DNA from: Phallusia fumigata | Taxonomy: Eukaryota > Chordata > Ascidiacea > Phlebobranchia > Ascidiidae | Length of the DNA: 26,985 nucleotides | Reading direction: 5' to 3' | Assembly: GCA_008931825.1 (NCBI GenBank) | Contig: QXVZ01019164.1 | Coordinates: 1 to 26,985, forward strand | Shown: positions 9,032 to 21,000 of the stretch, in pieces | How positions within the stretch are numbered: the stretch's first letter is position 1 | Layout of the letters: each line of letters opens with the position of its first letter | The notes under the pieces: generated by a model | What the model saw: only the letters and a program-made list of their open reading frames with translations | What the model was told of the DNA's origin: nothing | Databases searched by the model: none | Program-made: the position numbers and the translations under genes

Positions 9032-12000
9032 GTAAGCTTAACTAGTTGAAAGCTTTTTTATCTGTCGTCGTTTACTTTGTGCATGGACAAGCGCTCTTTG
9101 TTCTTTGGGAAAAACGCTTTTTGCGTAATTTTCTTTGTCTGATTTCAAGCTTGGCCTATGTCAGCCCTGTCGGGAGTAGGCATACGCCTGCCGCTTATTG
9201 TATTGCTTAAACTGGCCCCAAGAAAATTTTTAACCAGTGTTTTTAACCAAAGTATTTGAACCCTTTGTTTCATGAAACAATACATAACAAAACGTTTTCT
9301 CGTTACCGCACAACATTTGCTTTTTTCTCAAATCATTGTTGAAGCGCCAACGAAATGTTTTGGCTGTCTTGTGTCTCTCAGGTGAAAAAGAGTGTCTCAA
9401 AGAGAACAAAGCTAAAATTCGGAATCCAATACGCGGCACATGCAATTCAAACATAGAAGATTGCGCCAATATTTTAGGTGGGATATAAAAATGATTTTAT
9501 TATTAGCAAGTTTAGTGGCTTAAACACAGATTTCTTGTTTTTTTGCTGTTATATAGCAAATGATAACATTTAATTTAAAAAAAAACTGTTGCTACCAGGC
9601 AATGTATAAATATATGATGGCTAATGTATTTTTCGTACCGACGTTTCGACGTCTGATAGGAAACAAATAAGTTGAAATTCTTTTAACCAACACCTTTTTT
9701 CAGATCCGGATGCCCCAACAAAGTACGCTATCGAGTCCACCAAAATAAGTAATTTGCTTAAAACTGTAGGAATTAGCTTAAATTTCGACTAACACTTTTT
9801 GTAATTCTGCCCAGATATTTTTCTTTAACAGACACGAAAATAGTTTAATATGAATGAATTTTTGTTGGCTAATAAATTGTCAAATGGTCAATTATTACTG
9901 AGAGATGTTATTTCACATCAGGCTTTTTTTGCAAAAAAACAGTTTTGCCAACACTTTGCGTACAAGTTCGAGAAAAACCTTAAAGTACATTGTAGATACG
10001 TTTTAGGATTACGGTGTTGTTTGTTGAACTCATCTTTTTCTTCCTCCGAGATTCATTTTAATTTCCCTACCTTTTTTAAGGTGAGCGTCCGCGATGCTGT
10101 TACACGTACAAACCGCAAAAATGTTACGACGCAAGTAATTCTCGACTACAAGGTAAAAAATACATTTCTATTGACCTCCTTATTGTTGTTAGCCCTAATT
10201 GTTGCAAATTAATAAGTCTATTCTGACTAATTTGTGACAGACCGTTAAAAGTCGGAACACTTTTGTGTTTATGTGGATATTATACGTTTTTTTAAATGTG
10301 CGATAGTGTTTTGCACAATTAAAACCCCTCGTCACCTTAGCTTTATAATTTGGTTTGCGCTTTGCCTACTAAAAATGCGTGTTAAAGATCAAGTAGGATA
10401 TATATTACGCAGCAAAGTAACACTAACGTTCCCAGGTCTTGGTAAGGAGTACAAGAAACCCTGCAAGCTAACAAATCTACAGCAATGGAGTTCTGTGAAA
10501 AACATTCCTTACTTTAAGATTAACGCCGTTCGGAATGGAGGTACTATATATTCGAAACCTAGTTTGCTTAACAATCCACAGGTTTTTAAGTGCTATTAAT
10601 TTGGATGCGATTTTGCGCTTTACCATTCAGATAAGTGACAATATCACCGAAATACATAAATTAATCAAAATTTTGAAGGCAAAGTGAGAGTTTTTGCTTA
10701 TATTTGTCACATTACAGTTTTTTTTGAAAAAAAAAATGACTTTTAGTATTTCCTGCCAAAAAGCAAATAACTAACACCACCTTTCGCTAATATGACATTA
10801 TTGCCGAATTACGTGGAAATTTATTTAATTTTTTTTTAATTTATGCTAATTTAACAACTTCTTTTGTTTTTTTAACAGAAAACCTGACTTTCAAAGTTAT
10901 ACCATGCCAACCTTTGAACACCACAGGTTGCACTTTTTTTAAGTTCAAATAAACTATACAAACAATTAAAAATTTAACGATACTCTTTTTACACTGCCTA
11001 CCTTATGTATTTCGGGTCTCCGTCACATAAGACTTTGCTAATTACGGTGTAGCTGCAGCGCGTTCAACCTCGATCCAACAACCGTGCTCCTCTCCTTTTT
11101 TCGTCTTAAAACGTTGTACCGTTGCGCAGCTATCTCCGACCTGGTGATGGGTTTAGTGCTATTGTGTCGCTATGTTTTCTTTCACCAAGCGAAATAATCT
11201 CAAGAACCATATATATTGACTTTGTTCCACTTTTTTTTACAAGTACAAGTAAACTATACCAGTAGAATTAAGCATAACGTTACTCATTATTACAGTGTCC
11301 ACATTATTTTATTTAAAAAACATTATATTGACTTCAGACAATAAGACAACCGTTTGTATCGATGGAGATACCGCCAAAATCAAGCAACCGAATGGGACTC
11401 AAACGTGTACTGGTGGTCACTGCCGCAATCTCACAAGTGAGATTATTTAAGGATTTTGACTCTCTAAGCTGCCAACCATATTCTAACTTGATCGGAGTAA
11501 TATTCCCCCAACGGCAAAAGTTGTGTGAGCTAGTTTAGGATGACTAAAAGCTTAGTGGCACATGTGTTGCTACGCAAAAGCATTAACCTTGCTACGAACA
11601 CTTACATACCTGTTTTTAAAGTCTGGCTGATTTAAATGTTGTGTCTCACAAATGTAGCAGGTGCTTAACTAATTGACGTTTGCCAAAATAAATATAAACT
11701 GATTTCACATGTCTTATAACCGTTCTAGGTTATTGACAAATCCGCGAGATAAATTTGAAATTTTCTTTGTTCAGGTGGAAAGATTTCTGCAATACAAACA
11801 GGTAAATTTGTTTTAAACCACACAAAATGGATTGCCGTAGTTATAATGGCTGTTTGCATAAACTTTAAAGAAAAAATATTAATTAGATGCCTTTTACAAC
11901 TGCTGCTACACATACCAAAGAAATGTGTGGTACAACGCCACGGAATACGGGCTAGCAAGTGGTATGTAAACATCCTAAACTTCAATCTCTTTTTGTACAC

Positions 12001-15000
12001 AACATTTTTTCAAACCATTTCCAGCAAAAGTTTTAGGTTTAGGTTAAACGTTTTTGGTATGAAGCATGACATAAAAAATTACATCATATGGCCCAGTGTT
12101 TCCCAACCGGTGGTATGCGTACGACGGCATTCCAGGTGGTACGCGAGCACCTTTTCATAATTTGCGGATATAGTTCGAATTAAAAAAAGTTGTAAGTGAT
12201 CTCAAAGTGTTTGTTACTTCACCCCCTGGTTACTTTGTAGCACTGAACTGGTCTATTCAAAGTGCAAAAGTACGATGGCCAACAACCTTTTATGAACAAT
12301 ATGATTGATATTCAGTTTGAAGATACTGCAGTGGCAATGCACAGGGAATGTTCCGCAACAATTTCTGGCTAAAAATGGCCTGTTCGTACCCCACACTAGC
12401 ATCTCGCGCGATTCCCTAATTATTGACTTTCCCTCTACATGGGAGTGCGAACAGGGGTTTTCTGCATTAATAAACATAAAGTCGAAAAGTAGGAACCGCC
12501 TTGCCTTCACCGGATACGATTTTCGGTGCGCAGTAAGAAAGGTTGTGCCCCGCATCGATCGTCTTGTGGAGAACAAGCAAATAAGTCTGAACTGCGTTTT
12601 TCGTTGCTTTCGTATCTGATAATATTTGATTCAGGAAATAAAATAGTTATCAGATCGAAATTACGTAGGTGGTACGCGCCGAAATTATTTTACCTCGAAG
12701 TGGTACGCTACCACAAAAAGGTTGGGAATCACTGATATAGCCCAATGCTATTCACTTTGCAACAGGTGTTTTGGTGTTTAATGTTGTTTTTGTCAACTCT
12801 TAGACAAGGCACGTTGGCAGTGTCACCTGCACAGCAACGATTTGTTAAAGTATGACAGCGGCAACACACAAGACTTTCAGATCAGTCATAGTATGAATAA
12901 CGATAGTGGTAAGACAGATGTGACATGGAAAAAAGTTTGTCAATAATCCTACCTTTAAATATACCTTTGCTTCTATTTTTGTATGACTTTTAAACCGCTA
13001 TAATTCGTTGACAAACGTTTATGATTTTGATTTGTTACTAAGCAATGATGCACATGCGTTCTGCCCCGGACTCGGGGTTGTGTTATTCCGGGGCAGAATA
13101 AGTAATAAATTTTGTAACGTTAGACCTTGTCCGTGTCAGAAATCTACTATGGGAAAGGACGCACTGTACATGAAATCAATTGGACCAGAAATTTTTTAAA
13201 GTTTTGTTAAATAACCAAAGGCTGTTTTTCGAAAAATGGGCTTATAACTGTTGTCAGTGCCTTTGCAAGTCACTAACGATGTTAAAAGAATTCATTGCAA
13301 AAAAAATTAGGCATTTAGTTTTGTGAAAACTTGAAACTTTAAAAGTTTTTTGTGAATATTTAGGCTTACATTTTGCAACAAAAGATTGTATTGGAGAACT
13401 TTTGTATTCTGCAGGTGTTAACTTCACAGTTACCTTTACCAGTTACCCGTACGCAGGCACAGGTATATTGCATCTTTTCTTTAAAACTAAAGCCTTTCTA
13501 TTTCCTAACTCTCTTTAGCGTGACTCCGCCTGATTGCGGTTAAAATTGCTAGACCAACCTCGTCAGCATCGGCACAATTTTTCTCATTCCATCAGAAAAC
13601 AGTTGTAAAAGCCACTTGAGAAACAATAATATGTGCTAGAGGCTGAAACCCAAAATAAAAGCATAAACTTCAAGTTTTTGCGTGTAAGCACAACAAAGAT
13701 GTTTCCTTAATAGTGCATGTAACTTTCTTAAGTCCGCTTATAATTTGACCAACATCTGTAACTCTTACAATATTTTTCTTTTCAACCAAAATACAAGTTA
13801 TTTTCTTTTCCAACCAAAATATATTTATAAAGTAGCCAACTTCCTTGAATCTATATGTTGACTGCCAACGTTTAAGAAAAAAACGATTCTTCGCCTAAAC
13901 GTAACAATCACTACGTCATGCACATTAAAAACTTAATGTAACCATAAATATCCAAAGTCACACTACTACAACAAATTTAAAAATCTATTGTTTTTGTTAT
14001 CCCCATGGTTTGGCACAACTGGTACTACCTATTCATAATTTATATTGTAGACCAGTTTAATATTTTTGCATCTAAGCCAGTGGTTTCCCAACCTTTTTAA
14101 ATGCATTTCCCCTTTGCGGATTTTCGAACTTTTCATTTTTCCCCTACTAGACAAAAAGTGATATAAAAGGTTTAGAACCACTGGTGTACCTAAAAAGAAA
14201 TAGTACCTTTATCATGAATAACTTTACTATCAAGTGGAAATTCCTCCCCCTTAACTTATAAAATTCCTTTCCGGATGCAAACAACTGATCCAAGTTGTCC
14301 TTTGTTCATACGCACTTTTTTGCTTCAAAATTTATTACTTTTCCTCATTTTCTATGTTAAAGTTGTGTTTGTCCTTAATATAGGAAGTGTATTGCAATAT
14401 TCTTTGTTCCTTCGTACTGATGGTTTATGTATATCAATCAAGTCTCCCAACCAGTTTAGTTAAATTGTGTGGTGAATGCTGTTATCTATTTGTACGCAGG
14501 TAGCCCGCAATCGGAAGAAGTTTGTGGATTTCGCCCAAATCAAGTAGAAGTTATAAATCTGACCTCGTGTTCAAATGATAGATGCAAAGACTTACTAAGT
14601 GAGTACATAAATCTAAAAATATGCCAGTTGATAGTTTAATTGCTGCAATTTGTTAAGCTCGAAACGTTTTTTTTCTGTTCTGCAATTGTAGATGACGCTT
14701 CCCCAAGTGTGCACACCGATGCTGAAATGATTTTCTGTATAGGCTATAGGTCGATGTTTCTCTTTTGTTACGTGGCCTAGATCAGTGCTTTTCAACCGGG
14801 TGTATTGTACACCCCTGGGTGTACCAGAAATTTTAAGGGGTGTACAAGATACCGCAATACAATAAGCCTATGATCAGTTATCACAATAAATAAACAGGTT
14901 TATGAACAGACTGACTGGAGTGTACGTAGCTTGTAAGATACTGTATTCTATTTGTGACATCATAACCCAATATTTCTCTTGATAATCGTTATTGTGAGGT

Positions 15001-18000
15001 ACTAACTAGTTCTTGTCATAACGGTTAATAGTTGGGTTTGCAGTACAACAGGGTGGTGTGTACAAGTTCTTCAGTAAACGTAAAAGTGTGTACTGTTCCA
15101 AAAANNNNNNNNNNNNNNNNNNNNNNNNNNNNNNNNNNNNNNNNNNNNNNNNNNNNNNNNNNNNNNNNNNNNNNNNNNNNNNNNNNNNNNNNNNNNNNNN
15201 NNNNNNNNNNNNNNNNNNNNNNNNNNNNNNNNNNNNNNNNNNNNNNNNNNNNNNNNNNNNNNNNNNNNNNNNNNNNNNNNNNNNNNNNNNNNNNNNNNNN
15301 NNNNNNNNNNNNNNNNNNNNNNNNNNNNNNNNNNNNNNNNNNNNTCTTTCCGGTAATTTCACTCTTAATTACCCCCCTCCCCCCCGAAATATCGCCATTG
15401 GGTCGTTAGCGTAATTGCTATTCAAACATATTTGTGATATAGGCCTGTGACTCAAAAACTACGGTAATTGGGCCTATTGCCTAGAAAACCCTACATGTGG
15501 CCAGTAATAGAAATGATTGGTATAAAAAACATATATTTATTGTGACATTTTTTACAGACCCAGACCGTTTTGCCATCAGCATTTCGAAAGGTAATTTTAA
15601 AAGTAAGCAGGTAATTTGTATGACAAGTAAAATTCTAAACCTTTTTTGTTCCCGACACTGACCTTCATTCATTAGTTTTTTTTGCTTGTTTTTTTTGGAA
15701 AATAAAAACATAGCAAATCACCTAATTTTTACTCAGGTTTAGGCGAAAATGAGACATGTTGCTACGATTACGAAATAGGAAAATGCTACCCTGCATCGGA
15801 ATACGGAATATTGCCATACAGTAAGTACTTTTCTTGGCTAGCTGTGTTATACTAAACCTTCAAAACTTGAAACATTCGTTTCACTTTTAACCTCAATGGA
15901 CGGAATGCTATTTTCTCATGTCCGTAGTCGAGCTACCTACCTTAGGTAGTTAGTGACTTTAATTTTGGGATTTTTTTGGTTTTTGACCTCAATCTAGATT
16001 AGTGGCACTGGGTCGTAACATGCCGCTTAACTTTCTTGCCAAAGAAAACACAAAGAACACTCAGCTATCTACGTTGTCCTTATTTGCAACCCGTAGGACT
16101 TCTTTAACAAAATTTGTTTGAAATTTCTGTTGTGTTTTATTCAAGATTCAGATTTAAATGCTACTTAGAAGAAATATATTACCAATTATATGGAGGACAA
16201 ATGAATATAGGTCCCCGCAACCAAATTTTTTCGGTTGTCATTTACCCCCGAGCGCCCGTGCCCAAAATACTCACATTTTTCGACCGTTCTAAATTCGGTT
16301 GTGTGGCACATGCTTTTAAAATGTTTCTTTTTTCAGATCAATGGTTATCTTTTCGCTGTTTTATCAGCCTGAAACAGAGCAAATGGAACAATGTAAATGG
16401 CTCGTATTATAAACGCTTCAAAGTCAGCAATGCCACAAGAAAAAGCGGTGAATTCCCACGACAACTAGTTTTATATATTTTGCAACGAATATACCCCGTT
16501 GTTTTACAACGGCAAGTGAATTTAGTAAACCCATTGTTCCTGCCTATAAACTGTGCATGGAGGTGTAATAGTTAAAACCAACATATAACTTATATTCTCT
16601 GCAACATATAGGTCAATATATTCTCTGTGTTTTGGTAGCATTGTCTTGCATATCGAACAAGGGCAAGTCCAGACTTGTATGTCAGGCAAACGAAAATTTG
16701 AAAATGCATGTTTTACTTTCAAGCCAGATTTGAAAACTATGCCTTAAAATGCGGTAATGCAACAGAATACGCCACCTTAATTTTAAATTTCTTTAAAAAG
16801 AGTTAACCTTTTGGAGGGGAATCGTTTATCAGTTTAGGAGTAGGTTTTCATTGGCCCCTTCACCAAGGAATGACCATGCTTTCTCCCACAAATCTCCAAA
16901 TTGCGAATTCATGGCTTTTGGCTAGCAGAAAACCATTTTACCACTGTCCCGACTCTTAGCTAATGTTGAACACAATAGGAAAAAAAACATTTAGGATAAA
17001 CAAAAAGCGAAAATCTGTTGTAAAGTCGTGCTCTCGTCCATGTAACACCTCAAAATTTCTTTACTCAAAAACATCGGCTGGTTACGTCACTTTGTTCTCG
17101 AATAAGGAACGCACAGTGTTTTACTTCAAACGGACTATGTGTGTTTAAGCAACAAGTGCCAGCATAACCTTTTTTGTTGTTTCAAAGGTGTACTGACATT
17201 CGAAATAAGCGCTTGCGACACTAATTCGGATATTCAAGGTAAAATCCCAAGCAATATTGGACACGCGTTAAAATCTTTTTCTTGTAGCACCTACAGTAAC
17301 ACGGTTGTCTTGCAGATTGTCCAAGAGTGCTTTTGTCAGAAGGCGACTTTAATACCAGTATCCACTCAGGTAAAATACTTTACTAGGCCTATTAACATTA
17401 TACTAAGCACGTACTCTGCCATTTAACTTATAAATCCCTCTTTGTATTGATCGCCTGTAAGCTGAGCTTTAAACGAAAAAGCAAAACATACCGTGTAACA
17501 TATGACCTGTTTTTATTTGTTTTTATTTATTTTTGACGAAAAATGGGGGGGGTTGGGGCGAAACAAACCCGTCAAGCTCACAATAGGTTCACCGTGGTGC
17601 TACCTGCATCATCGCAGTTCCATTAGATCATTTATGTATTTGATTGTTTTTCAATCGGCAACGTCAAGTTAGGTCAACACATCGGGTTCAACTGGGTTGT
17701 CGATTTTTTTCGACGCGTTTTCTATGCCACGTCAAAAAGACGTGTGACACATGATACAGTCGCTGGTGCATGCACGTAACATTGTGTTTGTTTAACTTCT
17801 CTCTTAATAACTTTTGTGCAATCAAGTTCTTTTAACAGGCTTTGCAGGCTTGTGTCAAAATAATGAAACAATTGTAAATAACATCAGTGACAGTCTTGTG
17901 CTACAAAGAGCAGCCGATGAACACTTAGTGAAACCAAACAAAACAGCTGGATTCAACAGATGCAAGAACAAAACTTCGGCTTACGCCGGTAAGTCCTTGC

Positions 18001-21000
18001 GTAGCCTTATTCCCTAACTCCGTTTAAACCATGGGCCGGCAACCATTGCACGTGTGCCACTGTTCGTAACGATGAACCCACTGAGCGCTAAAACAAAAAG
18101 CAGTGGTGCCATCAACATGACACGCGAAGTCGATAAGATTTTGACAAAAACCGATACGATGCGTTTTAAAGGTTGCCGATCCCATAGTTTAAACTCTTCA
18201 ACATTGGCTGCTGGTAGCTAAAATTACTAGGGGTGCTAACCGGAATATGCTGCAACACACGTTTAGTCAAACTACAACAACAATACTTTTCATAAGCACG
18301 TCAGTATCGGCACTGCGGAAGCGACAGTGCTCAGCTTCCTATATGCGCATGCGCACAACAGCCAAACACAACGCCGCTGGAACTGTGGCACGCACAGTTC
18401 TACGCAAGATTTTTATTTATATTTTTTTAAATTGGCTAATGACATTAAGCTTAGGGATTATACATAAAACAAAAATAATAATGTAATAAATCTTATCAAA
18501 ACCAATATGTTCTGTTTCATAGTGCCTATAAGCTACCCTTCACTGTTTAAACATATTCGTGGTCCCCAAATTACTTTAATTATACGTACAAAAGTAACGT
18601 TTGTACATTATAGGTGATGTTTCTTATATTTGACTTGTTGATTTGTTTTCAGTAAAAAATTGTTTTGCAACCAATGCAACGTGGGTCAAGTCAAAGAGAA
18701 ATGTTGTCAATGTTATCCGTAAGTTTAAAGTATTTTTGATATTTAAGCTTTCTAAAACCATTAAATGTGTTTCATGCTTGCTTAGATCCTCATTGTCGCC
18801 ATCTTGTTTCTCTTCCACACAATCAATTAAACATAAACAATGGGGAAAACATTTATGTGTCTGGAGTCTATGAAGGTAACAAAGCAGATATTTTGCATTA
18901 AAAAATACTCTGGTGCATCATTGGGCCTATAAAAAGAAGCGTCTTTAGTTAATCAAGGCGACTGTTTGTTAATTAGGATGTTACAGCTTTTGATGTCATT
19001 CATTTTCGAAACATTACTTTCGCTTTAGCGCTAAATAACTGCGATGCATATTTTTCCAGATTCATCCGTTATTGAAATTATGAGATTTCCTTGTCAACCA
19101 CAACTAACCACCAGCTACGTCACCACAAGCGACGTCACAAGCTTTACGTTACAGCCCACTGTCACTCCTCGCACTGCCGCATCCAATCAACCAAGTATGA
19201 CTGAATCATTGTAAAAACAAAATGTATAGATACCTACAGTCATATAGACATGCTCAACGAATTTAACTGGTAAACGTACAAGTTTGTAGTTTATCTGTCA
19301 TGGATGATACACTACATTTATGATTCACTCTTTATTTCTAACTGGTCCATTGTTGTAATTCAGATGACTGTGTGAATGGCTCTGCGCAAGCAATTTTTGA
19401 TAATTGCTACAAACTTTATCAGGTACAGTTGGTGTAGGATTTAAAAAAAATTATGTAATATCTTTGATTTTAATTTGCGTACCTTTCAGTTGCCAGTAGT
19501 GTGCTTTATTAAAACCACGTTTTACAATATCGCTTGAAATCTTAACATGTTAAAAGCAGTATAAATCTATGGATTTTTTGCAGTGTTCCGAAGTAATAAA
19601 CTATGACATTCATTGTGCTGCTGGGGCTTCAGTTAATCCATACAACTATGCCTGTGTGATACAGCATTTGTTAAACTGTGATCCACCAAAAATGGAACTA
19701 GATGATGGTAAATACTGTTTGAAAAAAATTGAATATTTTTTCTATTTTTACCGAGGCATTTTTCACTTTGTTTTCAATGGATAAGGCTGTTTTTTAATAC
19801 AATACAAGCCAGTACTTGTGTGTAAAACATTTTCTACGTCGGTAAACACTTTTGTCTTCATCAGGAAGTCGCTCAAAAAACAACATCACTTGTTTCCTTA
19901 TTTACGTTGGGATCTCGCGAATATCGATTTTTATTGTTTGATATGAAAAGGCGATTCTGATTTGTAGCTGTCTTTAAAACCCTACGTTGTTTTTACTTTA
20001 GCTGACTGTGTGGGCGATGCTTTTGGCTCCTTTACTGGCTGCTACACCTCCTTTCAGGTAGGCAACATTCGCAATGAAATACAAAAGTAGTTTCTTAATT
20101 TTAAGTTGTGTGATCTTATTTAATGCATATGCGTATATTTGTTAACCTTCGTTTTTTATGTATTACCAGTTGCTATTTTTTAGTGTTCCAAAAAAATGTA
20201 CAACATTCGCTGTGGACCTGGAACTGTAGTTAATCCAGACATACATACCTGTGATGTGCAGTTGTGTAATCAAACAGAAAGCTCATTGGAACTATATAAG
20301 GGTAAATGTGTTTTTTGGTCCAAAAAACAAAAGTAGCCGCAATATAATACTTGGAGTTGGAGTAAAAACAAGTATTGTTTTTGCTACTTTGAAGAGTTTT
20401 GATTACAACTCGCAACTGCAATAGTTATTAATAGAACCCATACTCAGGGGTGTTGTGGCAATTTTATGTGTACCGAGGCTTTCTGCACAAGCATACTACT
20501 CTTTCTCTATCCTCGGCTCCAATGACTCATCATTCACCTGTAGAGGTGGCCGAGCGGAGCTTCTGCAGCACTACACCCATGCCGATTTACTAAGCTGTAA
20601 TATTTAGCCTTAACGACCAGATCATTTTAAGTACATAAATCCTGTTTTTAAAACGATTTGGGGCCCTTGGACCAAATCCGGCCCTCGAAGCTATATTCTC
20701 TCCCGCTAGATGTTTTTACAAATAAGTCCATTAATCCAACTTATTTTTCTTTTTTTCGCCCAGGACACAAAGCGTGTGCGATTTGTTTTGTACTTCTTGT
20801 CCACATTTGTAAGGTCGGCATGTCAAATTTGAAGAAAAATGGCCTGTGAGCCTGTTTCCTCAGTTTTAAACAGTCTAGTTTTCTCTTCCAGAATGTCCAG
20901 TTGTGTCTTTCAAGGACGAAAGCGCCGTTGGTATTTCGTCACATTGTGGTGAGCATTTCTGTTGTAGCAAAGGCCATACAAACAATACTTTAAATAAAAA

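Noticed and set aside
9833-9852. Exon after TCTTTAACAG at about 9832
   Set aside because: In the required phase it hits a stop after five codons, and the next exon (C1) joins B1 without it.
10081-10150. GTGAGC at 10081 read as a splice donor
   Set aside because: Read instead as exon sequence after an AAG acceptor, it gives RCCYTYKPQKCY, which matches C2 and C3; the homology outweighs the donor resemblance.
15006-15414. Open frames crossing the N gap on both strands
   Set aside because: Their length comes from untranslated Ns, not from real codons.
20541-20575. tRNA-Ser-like start (GTAGAGGTGGCCGAGCGG)
   Set aside because: Only the 5' end and an A-box-like string are present; there is no anticodon arm, no B box (GGTTCGAATCC) at the right distance and no acceptor complement. 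At most a tRNA-derived repeat fragment.
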